DNA from: Pseudomonas aegrilactucae
Lineage (GTDB): Bacteria > Pseudomonadota > Gammaproteobacteria > Pseudomonadales > Pseudomonadaceae
Direction of reading: 5' to 3'
Assembly (NCBI RefSeq): GCF_019168305.1
Contig: NZ_JAHTBI010000054.1
Location: 1 to 64,000, forward strand
DNA length: 64,000 bases
The notes under the pieces were generated by a model, which was not told the origin of the DNA, made no database searches, and saw nothing but the letters and a program-made list of their open reading frames with translations. How positions within the stretch are numbered: position 1 is the first letter of the stretch; every line of letters starts with the position of its first letter. Shown one piece after another: positions 15,574-24,462 of this stretch. Position numbers and translations under genes: made by a program.

Positions 15574-17058
15574 TCAGCGCACCAACGGTTTGCTCAGCTC
15601 GGAGGTCGCCCCGTCGCTGCGGGTGACGGTCGCCGTGAAGGCATGCAAGTCATCGCTCTGCGTCACTGCATACTCGAATTGCCCTTCACCCTTGTCATCC
15701 GTCGCCACCTGAACCTCGCCAAGGTACTGCTCGGCCTCGCTTGCGCTTGCCTGCGCATTGCCGAACACCTCCACCCGCAGCAGGCTGCGTGGCTCCCCCT
15801 TTACCTGACCGAGCAGCCGCTCGCCCTTCAATGCCATCAGCACAGGTGCTGCCTGGTTATGGTTGGGCAATGGCTGGCAGCCTTCAGTCGGGGCTTTTTC
15901 AGCACAGATGATCGCGCGGTTGTTCGCCGACGGGTCCACACCAATCCCGCGTGACCCTACATACACCGCATGTTCAAGGGCCGGCACGCCGAACACGATT
16001 GCCCCCGTGCGCTGCTCGGGCACGCATGAGCCGCCGGCCTGGCAGCGGCGGATATCCTGGCTGTTGTTCCAGATCCGGTTGGCGCTGAGGCGGTTGCTGG
16101 TGGAAGTCGGCTCAGGGCGCAACGCGACGCCGATACGATTGCCGTGGATCAGGTTGCCGTCGAGGATGTTGCCCTCGCCGCTGACGCTCACGCCGATGGA
16201 GTTACCGGTAAAGGTGTTGGCGCCCAGGTAATTGCGCTGGCCCCAGTTGATCTGCAGGCCGTCGGAGTAATCCTCGAAGCGGTTGCGCACCACCGTGTTG
16301 TCATTGCCCCACAGGATCTCGATGCCCTGGGACGGTTCGGCATTGGCTGCGGTGGAGCGAAACAGGTTGTCGGCCACCAGGTTGAACGCCGCGCCGCGGG
16401 TCAGCTCCAGACCGTCGCCGTTGTCCACCAACTGGTTGCGCAGCACCTTGTTGTTGACCGTGGTGGTTGCAGTGGGATTGCCCTGGCCATCGTCGCCGGT
16501 GAGCATGATGCCGGCGCCGCCCTTGTTGGCAGTGATGCGGTTGTCCTGGATAACGTTGTGGCTGGCGCGATTGATCAGGATGCCGATGCAGAAGTTGCGC
16601 ACGTCCAGGCCGGAAATCTGCACGCCCTGAGTGTCACGCAGCACCAGGCCGGGGCCAGTGGTGGTGCGCACGTTGGTGCCGAACTGGCCCGGCATCGCGC
16701 CAGGGCAAGCCTGGGTGCCGTCGCCCTTGATGTAGGCCGAGCCGTCGATGGCGATGTACTCGCCGCTGCGTTTCCAGGCCGTGCCTTCGATGCTCACCGG
16801 CCCCAGGATTGCTGGCAGCGCAGAGGCGGGCTTGATCACATAGGGCGCCTGGCCCACCGGGCGGATCTCGATCCGGTAGTTGCCTGGGGACTGGTTGTTG
16901 CGTTCGATGGCCCAGCGCAGGCTGCCGGCCTGGTGGTCATCGGCATACCTGTCGACCACCAGAGTGGTCAGTGCCGGGGGCTGCCGGGCGGGGGCAGCGT
17001 GCAGGTGCAGGGCGGGTACGGACAGCAGCAAGGCTGCCACCAAAGGGAATGTGCGCAT
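15574..17058 (-). CDS. secreted right-handed parallel beta-helix protein
   Basis: 494 aa with a signal peptide (MRTFPLVAALLLSVPALHLH, cut after AA near 22). The N-terminus has TLVVDRYADDHQAGSLRWAI, the CSLREAI-like opening common in exported beta-helix adhesins. The centre (residues about 130-320) is a ladder of NosD/PbH1 repeats: NRASHNVIQDNRITANKGGA, NNKVLRNQLVDNGDGLEL, NDNTVVRNRFEDYSDGLQI, NTFTGNSIGVSVSGEGNILD. The last 100 residues form an Ig-like or beta-sandwich tail (GQVKGEPRSLLRVEVFGN). Likely binds or cleaves a polysaccharide, or acts as an adhesin; no catalytic site identified. Confidence 0.85.
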   Translation of the reverse strand: MRTFPLVAALLLSVPALHLHAAPARQPPALTTLVVDRYADDHQAGSLRWAIERNNQSPGNYRIEIRPVGQAPYVIKPASALPAILGPVSIEGTAWKRSGEYIAIDGSAYIKGDGTQACPGAMPGQFGTNVRTTTGPGLVLRDTQGVQISGLDVRNFCIGILINRASHNVIQDNRITANKGGAGIMLTGDDGQGNPTATTTVNNKVLRNQLVDNGDGLELTRGAAFNLVADNLFRSTAANAEPSQGIEILWGNDNTVVRNRFEDYSDGLQINWGQRNYLGANTFTGNSIGVSVSGEGNILDGNLIHGNRIGVALRPEPTSTSNRLSANRIWNNSQDIRRCQAGGSCVPEQRTGAIVFGVPALEHAVYVGSRGIGVDPSANNRAIICAEKAPTEGCQPLPNHNQAAPVLMALKGERLLGQVKGEPRSLLRVEVFGNAQASASEAEQYLGEVQVATDDKGEGQFEYAVTQSDDLHAFTATVTRSDGATSELSKPLVR

Positions 17059-17301
17059 GGATAAGGCTACCGCAAGGTCTGTTGTTTTTATTGCGCCTGG
17101 GGTGCAGGTCGCGGGTGTGCGATTTTAAGCAAAGCCATCTCGCCAGGGCGCAGGGCAAGCGCGATTGGGGGCGATATTCGCCCGCTGTTTATCTGTCGTG
17201 CAAAAAAACGCCTGAAAAAATATTTGAAACTCTCGCGAAAGGGCGTGTGTCCACTAACTGTCGACTTTGACAGCAAACCGTTCCCCTTCAGGAGAAATGC
17301 C

Positions 17302-17493
17302 ATGAGCAGCACTTCGGACAAAGCAAAAGGCTTGGCCAACGAAGCGGTAGGTAATATCAAGCAAGGCGTAGGCAAAGTGACCGGCAACGACAAACTGCGT
17401 GCCGAAGGCAAGGCCCAGGAAGTCAAAGGCGAAACCCAGCAGGCAGTGGGTAAGGCGAAAGACGCCGTCAAGGATGCAGTGAAAAAGCCCTGA
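17302..17493 (+). CDS. CsbD-family stress protein
   Basis: 63 aa from ATG 17302, with AGGAG 8 bases before. The small, charged, low-complexity chain ([38 protein letters not shown]) is the standard CsbD repeat, predicted helical hairpin, cytoplasmic. Family members are induced by general stress and their molecular role is unknown. Preceded by a 170-base AT-rich leader and followed by a strong terminator, so monocistronic. Confidence 0.92.
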   Translation: MSSTSDKAKGLANEAVGNIKQGVGKVTGNDKLRAEGKAQEVKGETQQAVGKAKDAVKDAVKKP

Positions 17494-17514
17494 CCGGCCC
17501 AGCCGGTAGCCCAC

Positions 17515-17543
17515 AACGGCCATCTTCGGGTGGCCGTTTTGCT
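17515..17543 (+). terminator. Rho-independent terminator after csbD-like gene
   Basis: AACGGCCATC (17515-17524), loop TTCG-type, GGTGGCCGTT then TT. Stem of 9-10 pairs, 22 bases after the stop codon. Confidence 0.8.
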
Positions 17544-17659
17544 GTCTGCGGCAATGAATCGTAACCTCGCGTTTGTGGTCCATTAGACTACCGTGAGGTA
17601 AAAACACCCCCCAGCTCTGGACGACGGCCCATGACCGTCGAGCGGCGAAAGGAGACGCT

Positions 17660-18643
17660 ATGATATTCCCCGACTTGCGCGGCTTGCCGCTGCACCGTGT
17701 ACTGATGCGCACGGTGAGCGAATTTCTCGATGACGAGATGTCTACCTATGCCTCGGCGCTGGCGTATCAGATGCTGTTTTCGCTGTTCCCGTTCCTGCTG
17801 TTCCTGATCGCCCTGATCGGCTTCCTGCACTTGCCGGACTTTTTTTCCTGGTTGCGCCTGCAGTCCGAACTGGTGCTGCCGCCGCAGGCGCTGGAGCAGG
17901 TCAACCCGGTGATCGACCAGTTGCAGCAGTCCAAGGGGGGGCTGCTCTCGGTGGGTATCGTGATTGCGCTGTGGACCGCCTCGGCTGGCGTGCGCCTGAT
18001 GATGAGCGCAATGAACGCCGCCTACGACGTGGTCGAAGGGCGCCCGGTGTGGAAGCGCATCCCGTTGTCGGTGATCTACACCGTGGGCATCGCCGGCATG
18101 CTGCTGGCCGCGGCCGCGCTGATGGTGCTGGGGCCGCAGGTGATGGAATGGATCGCTTCGCAGATCGGCATGCAGGAATTCATCGTCACGCTGTGGACCA
18201 TCCTGCGCTGGCCGGCCATCATCGTGCTGATGATGGTGGCGGTGGCGCTGATCTACTACGTGATGCCCGATGTGGAGCAGCAGTTTCGCTTCATCACGCC
18301 AGGCTCGGTGCTGGCGGTGGTGGTGTGGATCATCGCTTCGCTGGGGTTCGGTTATTACGTGAAGACCTTCGCCGACTACAACGCGATGTATGGCAGCATC
18401 GGGGCGATCATCGTGCTCTTGCTGTACTTCTATATTTCCGCCGCCGTGCTGTTGCTCGGCGCGGAGATGAATGCGGTGATCGAGCACATGTCTGCCGAAG
18501 GCAAGGACCCGGGTGAAAAGCAAATGCCCGATACCCCGGCGCAGGAACATGATAAAAGGCATGTGTCCGGGTTGGGGCGTGATCACTCCATCAAGCCCGA
18601 GGCCGAACCTGAACCCCTGAGCAGAGCCCCGCATGATTCGTGA
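17660..18643 (+). CDS. YihY/BrkB-family inner-membrane protein
   Basis: 327 aa, start with AAAGGAG and about 6-base spacing. The family-defining opening is present: [20 protein letters not shown] near residues 28-48, then six hydrophobic segments, including [60 protein letters not shown] and [20 protein letters not shown]. The C-terminal 55 residues are polar and charged ([20 protein letters not shown]). Once thought to be RNase BN, the family is an integral membrane protein of unclear function. Its last 11 bases overlap the peptide deformylase start, so the two are probably cotranscribed. Confidence 0.92.
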   Translation: MIFPDLRGLPLHRVLMRTVSEFLDDEMSTYASALAYQMLFSLFPFLLFLIALIGFLHLPDFFSWLRLQSELVLPPQALEQVNPVIDQLQQSKGGLLSVGIVIALWTASAGVRLMMSAMNAAYDVVEGRPVWKRIPLSVIYTVGIAGMLLAAAALMVLGPQVMEWIASQIGMQEFIVTLWTILRWPAIIVLMMVAVALIYYVMPDVEQQFRFITPGSVLAVVVWIIASLGFGYYVKTFADYNAMYGSIGAIIVLLLYFYISAAVLLLGAEMNAVIEHMSAEGKDPGEKQMPDTPAQEHDKRHVSGLGRDHSIKPEAEPEPLSRAPHDS

Positions 18644-19172
18644 CATTCTCAAAATGGGTGACGAGCGCCTGTTGCGCCTTTGCCCGCCAGTGCCGGCCAG
18701 TCTGTTCGGCAGCGCCGAGCTCGAGCAACTGATTGCCGACATGTTCGAGACCATGGCGCATGTCGGCGGGGTTGGCCTGGCCGCGCCGCAGATCGGTGTA
18801 GACCTGCAACTGGTGATTTTCGGTTTCGAGCGCAGCGAGCGCTACCCCGATGCCGAGCCCGTGCCGCAGACCATTCTGCTCAACCCGGTGATCACCCCGG
18901 TGGGCACCGAGCTCGAGGAGGGCTGGGAAGGGTGCCTGTCGGTACCTGGCCTGCGGGGTGTGGTCAGCCGTTATCGGCACATCCACTACAGCGGGCTCGA
19001 CCCGCAAGGGCGACCGATCGAGCGGTTGGCCGAGGGCTTTCATGCACGGGTGGTGCAGCACGAATGCGATCACCTGATCGGCCGCCTGTATCCCTCGCGC
19101 ATTCACGACTTCAGCAAGTTCGGTTATACCGACGTGCTGTTCCCGGGACTCGACCCGGCCAGTGACGACTGA
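18633..19172 (+). CDS. def: peptide deformylase
   Basis: 179 aa. Removes the formyl group from the initiator Met of nascent proteins; Fe2+/Zn2+ enzyme. All three motifs are visible: [10 protein letters not shown] near residue 46, EGCLSVPG near 99 with the Cys ligand, and QHECDHL near 142 with the HExxH metal ligands. Length fits the family. It lies outside the usual fmt-def pair, overlaps the yihY-like gene by 11 bases and runs 49 bases into the convergent acetyltransferase gene. Pseudomonads usually carry more than one deformylase; this one is probably the accessory copy (inference). Confidence 0.95.
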   Translation: MIRDILKMGDERLLRLCPPVPASLFGSAELEQLIADMFETMAHVGGVGLAAPQIGVDLQLVIFGFERSERYPDAEPVPQTILLNPVITPVGTELEEGWEGCLSVPGLRGVVSRYRHIHYSGLDPQGRPIERLAEGFHARVVQHECDHLIGRLYPSRIHDFSKFGYTDVLFPGLDPASDD

Positions 19173-19576
19173 CACCTTGCCAGCGCAATCAACGGCTTGC
19201 TGCGCTGGTAGCGGGCCAGGCGTTCGTTGAGCTGCATCGGCATCTGCGCCGCCAGGGCAAACCCCAGCGGTTGGTAGAAGGCCTGCAGCTCGGGATGGCA
19301 GAACAGCCAGAGCGTGCCGGCCTTGGTGCAGGTTGCCTGTTCGATCAATTGACGTGCGACGTGGCGGCCACGCCAGTCGGGCGCCACCAGCAAGCCGGTC
19401 AACCAGAACCCGTCGGGCACCGCGCTCAGGTTCAACGCCGCGATGATCTCGCCCGCCCGCGCCACCCACGCCTCGCCCTTGGCGCTGGCACGCATGGCTG
19501 ATCCTTCGGCACGATAGAATTTGTTCAACAGGGGGCGCTCGGCGGCGCTCAGCAGGCTGTAGCGTATTGGGTTCAC
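19124..19576 (-). CDS. GNAT-family N-acetyltransferase
   Basis: 150 aa. The acetyl-CoA binding region is seen as [20 protein letters not shown] (motif A, R-x-x-x-x-A/R type) near residues 57-77, followed by [18 protein letters not shown], the C-terminal GNAT strand-helix. Substrate unknown. The 3' end overlaps def by 49 bases in convergent orientation, one of the longer antisense overlaps in the window. The tail after residue 130 ([18 protein letters not shown]) is encoded within that overlap and is probably a dispensable extension. Confidence 0.8.
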   Translation of the reverse strand: MNPIRYSLLSAAERPLLNKFYRAEGSAMRASAKGEAWVARAGEIIAALNLSAVPDGFWLTGLLVAPDWRGRHVARQLIEQATCTKAGTLWLFCHPELQAFYQPLGFALAAQMPMQLNERLARYQRSKPLIALARCQSSLAGSSPGNSTSV

Positions 19577-19655
19577 ATCAGGTTCCGACAGGGGCTCTGG
19601 GGCGGGCTTTTACACCGCGCGGTGTGCGCTGTCGAGCTTGCCGTAACGGGTATAT

Positions 19656-19674
19656 TGTTACCGTTTTGGTAACA
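19656..19674. promoter_or_regulatory. perfect 7-5-7 palindrome, possible operator
   Basis: TGTTACC-GTTTT-GGTAACA lies in the 280-base gap between the divergently oriented acetyltransferase (start 19576) and the DUF2790 gene (start 19857). Additional GTAAC words occur at 19643 and 19746. The symmetry suggests a dimeric repressor site; the regulator is unknown. Confidence 0.4.
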
Positions 19675-19856
19675 GTGAATGTCCGGCGCCCTGCTTCAAC
19701 AGGCTGTTCAACCTTATAGACTGGCTCCATCCCCAGTCATTTGAACGTAACGGGATCGGTACTTCGTGTCATGTCCGGTTGATATGACAACTTCTCCGCG
19801 CCACCTCGGCTGATGAAGTCAAACACTGCGTTTGATTGCCTTGCAGGCCTATTATC

Positions 19857-20114
19857 ATGAAAACCTTACTTGCACTCGTTCTGGTCGGTGTGTCTTCTTT
19901 TGCACTGGCTGATGAAGTAGAGACGGCGGCTGCCCAGCCGGTGCTTGAACAATACGACTATTCCACCCACCTGGACATTGCCAAGGTCATCAGCCTGTCG
20001 ACACTGCCCAATGTGTGTGAAGTGGTGCCGGCCACCATGACCTACGAAGACCATCAGGGCCAGCGCCACACCATCGCCTACCGCGTCATGGGCGACGGTT
20101 GCAGCCAGGGCTGA
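19857..20114 (+). CDS. DUF2790 small exported protein
   Basis: 85 aa from ATG 19857 (MKTLLALVLVGVSSFALADE), signal peptide cut after ALA near residue 18. The mature domain shows YDYSTHLDIAKVISL, then NVCEVVPATMTYEDHQGQRH and a final Cys (MGDGCSQG), the conserved DUF2790 layout with two Cys that likely form a periplasmic disulfide. Function unknown; these proteins occur in many copies in P. putida-group genomes. The gene stands alone, with the convergent ada stop 2 bases downstream. Confidence 0.88.
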   Translation: MKTLLALVLVGVSSFALADEVETAAAQPVLEQYDYSTHLDIAKVISLSTLPNVCEVVPATMTYEDHQGQRHTIAYRVMGDGCSQG

Positions 20115-20115
20115 T

Positions 20116-21174
20116 TCAGTTGCGCTCGCGTTCGAGCAGCGCTTTTTTGCGTTCTACCCCCCAGCGATAGCCCGACAGGTTGCCGTCACTGCGCACTACC
20201 CGATGACACGGCACGGCCACCGCCAGGCTGTTGGCGGCGCAGGCCTGGGCAACGGCCCTGACTGCCTTGGGCGCGCCGATGCGCTGGGCGATGTCGGCGT
20301 AGCTGGCGGTGCTGCCGGGCGGGATGCTGCACAGCGCCTGCCACACGCGTTGCTGGAAGGCGGTGCCGCGCAAATCCAGCGGCAGGTCCAGGCCAAGGGC
20401 GGGAGCCTCGACAAACCCCACGACCCTGGCGACCCGTTGCTCGAATGCTGCATCGGCGCCGATCAGCTCGGCCTTGGGGAATTTGTCCTGCAGGTCATGC
20501 AGCAGCACCTCGGCATCATCACCCAGCAAAATCGCGCACACGCCACGCTCGCTCTGCGCCACCAGGATCGCCCCCAGCGAACACTGGGCAATCGCGAAGC
20601 GGATGCGTGCGTTGACGCCTCCGGCCCGATACGCACCCGGTGTCATGCCCAGCAGCGCCGCGCTGGCCTCATAGAAGCGGCTGTTGGAGTTGTAGCCCGC
20701 CTCGTACAGCGCGTCGGTGATCGAATTCGCCTGGGTGAGCTGGCTGCGTACCTTGTGCGCCCGATGCGCGCCGGCGTAGGCCTTGGGCGTCAGGCCGGTG
20801 GCCGCCTTGAACACCCGGTGGAAATGGTAGGGGCTCATGCTGACATGGGCCGCCAGCTGCTTGAGGTTGGGTTCGGTTTCGGCCTGCTCGATCAACTGAC
20901 ACGCGCGCGTGACCTGCGCGGCATGCTGTTCGGCCACCTGGCTGTGGTTGGCGCCACGTCGCCGGCTCGGGCGGTAGCCGGCGGCTTCGGCCTGTTCGGC
21001 GGTGTCGAAGAACTCGACGTTCTCGATGCGTGGCAGGCGCGACGGGCTGGACGCTCGGCAGTACACGCCAGTGGTGCGCACGCCATAGACGAACAGCGGG
21101 TCTGCGGCCGGGTCGCGGGCCAGCAGCGCTTGCCAGCGTGGGTCGGTGGCACTGATCGGGCGTTTGCGGCTCAT
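20116..21174 (-). CDS. ada: Ada-type O6-methylguanine-DNA methyltransferase/AraC regulator with degenerate zinc site
   Basis: 352 aa from ATG 21172-21174. Order: N-Ada domain (1-80), AraC helix-turn-helix (about 85-180: LKQLAAHVSMSPYHFHRVFK, SITDALYEAGYNSNSRFYE), methyltransferase (190-352) with the active-site motif AVPCHRVV near 322, the Cys that takes the alkyl group from O6-methylguanine. Odd: the N-Ada zinc centre of E. coli Ada uses Cys38, 42, 69, 72. Here only the first (VYCRASSPSR) remains; the other positions read Ser, Ser and Arg (GYRPSRRRGANHS). Repair of O6-methylguanine should persist, but the methylphosphotriester sensing switch is probably lost. It lies 97 bases downstream of the glycosylase gene. 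Confidence 0.92.
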   Translation of the reverse strand: MSRKRPISATDPRWQALLARDPAADPLFVYGVRTTGVYCRASSPSRLPRIENVEFFDTAEQAEAAGYRPSRRRGANHSQVAEQHAAQVTRACQLIEQAETEPNLKQLAAHVSMSPYHFHRVFKAATGLTPKAYAGAHRAHKVRSQLTQANSITDALYEAGYNSNSRFYEASAALLGMTPGAYRAGGVNARIRFAIAQCSLGAILVAQSERGVCAILLGDDAEVLLHDLQDKFPKAELIGADAAFEQRVARVVGFVEAPALGLDLPLDLRGTAFQQRVWQALCSIPPGSTASYADIAQRIGAPKAVRAVAQACAANSLAVAVPCHRVVRSDGNLSGYRWGVERKKALLERERN

Positions 21175-21271
21175 GGGCTCTCGCTCGTGGCTGGGGTCGA
21201 TGGCGTCAGGGTACGGAGTAGGTCGCGCGGCGACACTCCGGGTCTTGCGTTCGAATTCGTGCACTACCTCA

Positions 21272-21895
21272 TCAGCGCGTGGCAGGCACACGCCACAGGT
21301 ACCAGGCAGCCACCGTGCGGTAGGGGCTCCAGGCGGCACTCAGTTCCAGCATCTGTTTGCGTGTGGGCTGGGCAGGCAGGCTGAACAGCCGTCGGTAGCC
21401 TTCGCGCACGCCAAAGTCATCGGCGGGCAGGATATCCATGCGCTCCAGGGTATAGATCAGCAGCATTTCAACCGTCCAGCGGCCGACACCGGGCAGTTGC
21501 GTGAGGCGTTCGATCAGGCTGGCTTCATCGAGGGCGCGGGCTTGCGCAGGGTCGGGTACCAGGCCGTCCAGGCGCGCCTGGGCGATCGCCTGGACCGTCG
21601 CCAGCTTGCGCGCGGAAAAGCCGCAGCCGCGCAGTTGTTCGGGGGTGCTGGCCAGCAGTTGTTCGGGGCTGGGGAAGTCGCTGTCGGGGTACAGCGCCAG
21701 GAAGCGGCGCAGAATTGCCTCGGCGGCCTTGGCATGCAGTTGCTGGTAGGCGATGGCGCGTACCAGCGCCTGGTACGGGTCGCGGGTGGGCAACGGCTGG
21801 TGCAGGCACGGGCCGGTGCGCTCGATATGCTCGGCCCAGACCGGGTCCAGAGCGGCCAGGTGGTCGGTGGCCTGGGTGTAGAACAGCGGGTTCAT
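21272..21895 (-). CDS. AlkA-type DNA-3-methyladenine glycosylase
   Basis: 207 aa, HhH-GPD superfamily. It excises alkylated bases for base-excision repair. Seen: helix 'YQALVRAIAYQQLHAKAAEA' near 40-60, the helix-hairpin-helix LPGVGRWTVEMLLIY near 135-150, and the catalytic Asp in ILPADDFGVREG near 155-166. Lacks the N-terminal extra domain of E. coli AlkA, like the shorter AlkA/MAG-type enzymes. Its start overlaps the stop of the MocR-type gene in an ATGA (21892-21895), so translation is coupled. With ada downstream it forms an alkylation-repair unit. Confidence 0.92.
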   Translation of the reverse strand: MNPLFYTQATDHLAALDPVWAEHIERTGPCLHQPLPTRDPYQALVRAIAYQQLHAKAAEAILRRFLALYPDSDFPSPEQLLASTPEQLRGCGFSARKLATVQAIAQARLDGLVPDPAQARALDEASLIERLTQLPGVGRWTVEMLLIYTLERMDILPADDFGVREGYRRLFSLPAQPTRKQMLELSAAWSPYRTVAAWYLWRVPATR

Positions 21896-23301
21896 GCCGG
21901 TTTCCGTGGCTGGGGGGGCAGGTTCAGTGTAGGTAAGGTAGTGGCCGTTTCACTCCGGATGTTGCGGTTGAATTCGCCGGCCACCCGCTCCAAGGCCTGC
22001 TTCAGCTCGACCCGGCTGCGTGCTGCCGACAAGCTGATGCGCACCGCCGGCACGTCACTCTGCTTAACCGCGAACACCTCGGCCGGCACCACCGCTACGC
22101 CTGCTTCCCGGCAGGCATCCGCCAGCAGGCCATGCACCCAGACATGCGGGGAGGGCATATCACCTGCCAGCGCCGACCCAAGCACACGCTTTGCCATCCG
22201 CCAGCGCTGCAGCACCTCTTCACGTTGCCAGGCTACCCGCCTTGCAGCGGTACCGTCATCGATCCAGCGGCAGGCGATCGCCAGATCAAGCGGTGACACC
22301 GGCCAGTGCGTTGCCTGGGCGTGGGGGTCGATACGCTCCAGCAGCGCCGGGCAAGCGACGATCCAGCCCAGGCGCAACCCGGCCGCGACACTTTTCGACA
22401 GGCTGCTGACCAGCACACCGCGCGCTCCCACCTTCGTCATCAGCGCGGGGGTATCGGTGAGGGCGCCGTACACATCATCTTCGATCAAGGTCAATGCGTG
22501 GCGCTCGATCACCGCTGCAACGGCCGCTTGCCGCGCTGCGCCCATGCACGCTCCGGTCGGGTTCTGCAGGGTCGGTGTCAGCACCACCACCCGTGCGCCG
22601 GTGGCCCTCGCGACCCGGTCGAGGTCATCGGGGAGGATGCCCTGGCCGTCCATCGCAATCCCATGCAGGGGCAGGCGCAACTGGCGACAGGCTGCCTTGA
22701 TGCCGGGCGCCGTCAGTGCTTCGACCAGCACGGCGTCACCCGCTTGGCACAGCGACAGCAACACACTGAACACCCCGTGCTGGGCGCCGCCGCACAACAG
22801 CACCTGTTGCGCGCTGAGCTGCAGGCCACGCCGGTTCAGCCAGGCGGCGCCGTGCACGCGCGCCCTCAGCAGTTGCTCGGCGCCCAGGTAGTGCTCGAGC
22901 TGGTGGGTATCGCCTTGTCCTAGCAAATGGCGCAACGTGGCGGCCAGGTCCGGGCTTGCGTCATCTACCGCCGGTACGTTGGTCGACAGGTCGATCTGTG
23001 CAGGCTGCGGGCCGGGTTGCTTGAGGCGAAACAGCGTCGCTTCCCTGCTGCCGGCCAGCACATAGGTGCCGCGCCCTACCTCGCCCGCGACCAGATGGCG
23101 GGCAGCCGCCTCGCGGTAGGCCTGCTGGGTGGTGCTTGGGTTCAGGCCCAGGTTCCAGGCCAGGCGCCGTTGCGGTGGCAGGCGTTCGCCCACTTTCAGC
23201 TCGCCGCATTCGATCGCCAGGGCAATCGCCTCGACCAGGGCCAGGTAGCGGGGCAAAGCGGTGTCTGCGAGGGTCGGTGTCCACATTTTATTGTTGGCCA
23301 T
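21892..23301 (-). CDS. MocR/GntR-type PLP-dependent transcriptional regulator
   Basis: 469 aa from ATG 23299-23301 (MANNKMWTPTLADTALPRYL). Residues 10-80 are a GntR winged helix (GELKVGERLPPQRRLAWNLG, NPSTTQQAYREAAARHLV); the remainder is an aminotransferase fold I domain with TLQNPTGACM, LIEDDVYGAL and the PLP lysine in SSLSKSVAAGLRLGW near 295. Such proteins sense PLP or amino-group ligands and usually act on the adjacent divergent gene, here a threonine dehydratase-like enzyme 74 bases away. It is coupled by a 4-base overlap to the glycosylase gene, an unexpected companion. Confidence 0.9.
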   Translation of the reverse strand: MANNKMWTPTLADTALPRYLALVEAIALAIECGELKVGERLPPQRRLAWNLGLNPSTTQQAYREAAARHLVAGEVGRGTYVLAGSREATLFRLKQPGPQPAQIDLSTNVPAVDDASPDLAATLRHLLGQGDTHQLEHYLGAEQLLRARVHGAAWLNRRGLQLSAQQVLLCGGAQHGVFSVLLSLCQAGDAVLVEALTAPGIKAACRQLRLPLHGIAMDGQGILPDDLDRVARATGARVVVLTPTLQNPTGACMGAARQAAVAAVIERHALTLIEDDVYGALTDTPALMTKVGARGVLVSSLSKSVAAGLRLGWIVACPALLERIDPHAQATHWPVSPLDLAIACRWIDDGTAARRVAWQREEVLQRWRMAKRVLGSALAGDMPSPHVWVHGLLADACREAGVAVVPAEVFAVKQSDVPAVRISLSAARSRVELKQALERVAGEFNRNIRSETATTLPTLNLPPQPRKPA

Positions 23302-23330
23302 GCAATATAAAGTTTCACCCATACAATGCG
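23299..23330. promoter_or_regulatory. possible MocR operator, direct repeat spaced 21 bases
   Basis: CATGCAATAT (from 23299) and CATACAATGC (from 23320) share 7 of 10 bases in the same orientation and are offset by 21 bases, two helical turns. They lie between the divergent regulator and dehydratase genes. Direct-repeat operators are usual for MocR regulators. Confidence 0.3.
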
Positions 23331-23375
23331 GTGCGGCTAGCATCAGGTCAGACCCCAAGACCGTCGAGGTGATTC

Positions 23376-24332
23376 ATGTTCGATCTGCCCGCCCTGCGTG
23401 AAGCTGCACGCCTGGTGCATGCCAGCATTCCCGCCACGCCGCAGTACGCCTGGCCGCGCCTGGCCGAGCGGATCGGCTGTGAGGTATGGGTCAAGCACGA
23501 AAACCATGCGCCCACCGGCGCGTTCAAGGTGCGCGGCGGCCTGTTGTATGTGCAGGCACTGCTGGCTCGCACGCCCGGCGTGCGCGGCCTGGTCACTGCC
23601 ACCCGTGGCAACCATGGGCAGAGCCTGGCGCTGGCCGCCCGCAATGCCGGCGTGCCGATCATCATCGTGGTGCCCGAGGGCAACTCGCGGGAGAAGAACG
23701 CCGCCATGCGTGCGTTGGGTGCGCAACTGGTTGAGCATGGCGCCGATTTCGACCTGGCCCGCGCCGAGGCGGCGCGCCTGGCGCAGGTGCACGAATATGA
23801 GAGCGTGCCGGCCTTTCACCCCGACCTGATTCGTGGCGTGGCCACCTATGCACTGGAGCTGTTCGAGGCGGTGCCGGCGCTGGATTGCGTGTATGTGCCG
23901 ATCGGCATGGGGTCGGGCATCTGCGGCCTGATCCAGGCGCGGGATCTGCTGGGGCTGCGCACCGAAATCGTCGGTGTGGTGTCGACCGAGGCCGACGCCT
24001 TTGCCCAGAGCATCGAGCAAGGCCGCATCGTCACCACGGCCACGGCCAACACCTTTGCCGATGGCATGGCCTGCCGCATGCCACTGCCCGAGGCGTTCGA
24101 GATCATCCGCCAGGGCGCCGCGCGGGTGGTGCGGGTCAGCGACGATGAAGTTGGCGCGGCCATGCGCATCTTCCACGAAGACACCCACAACACCGCCGAA
24201 GGCGCCGGCGCTGCGGGGCTGGCGGCACTGATGCAGGAACGTGAGCGACAGCAGGGGCGCAAGGTGGCGGTGATTCTCAGCGGCGCCAATATCGATCGGG
24301 AGCGGTATGCGCAGGTGTTGAACGGGCGCTGA
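23376..24332 (+). CDS. threonine/serine dehydratase-like PLP enzyme
   Basis: 318 aa, fold-type II PLP enzyme of the threonine dehydratase/serine racemase group. PLP lysine in HAPTGAFKVRGG near residue 50; the asparagine loop TRGNHGQSLALAARNAG near 76; glycine-rich phosphate loop PIGMGSGICG near 173; and the final ILSGANIDRE. No ACT regulatory domain, so it resembles catabolic TdcB-like or hydroxyamino-acid deaminases. Expected product of threonine or serine is the 2-oxo acid plus ammonia. Divergent from the MocR-type regulator, which probably controls it. Confidence 0.9.
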   Translation: MFDLPALREAARLVHASIPATPQYAWPRLAERIGCEVWVKHENHAPTGAFKVRGGLLYVQALLARTPGVRGLVTATRGNHGQSLALAARNAGVPIIIVVPEGNSREKNAAMRALGAQLVEHGADFDLARAEAARLAQVHEYESVPAFHPDLIRGVATYALELFEAVPALDCVYVPIGMGSGICGLIQARDLLGLRTEIVGVVSTEADAFAQSIEQGRIVTTATANTFADGMACRMPLPEAFEIIRQGAARVVRVSDDEVGAAMRIFHEDTHNTAEGAGAAGLAALMQERERQQGRKVAVILSGANIDRERYAQVLNGR

Positions 24333-24462
24333 AACGTCTTGAATGATGCCTTTGGATATTCGAACGGGCAGCGCGTGTCTGAGCACGGCAATTTCTTCCA
24401 ATACACCGCCCCCCCTTTTGGTTCTAATAGCGCCTGTCCTTCATAGCCGGTAGCAAGCATTC

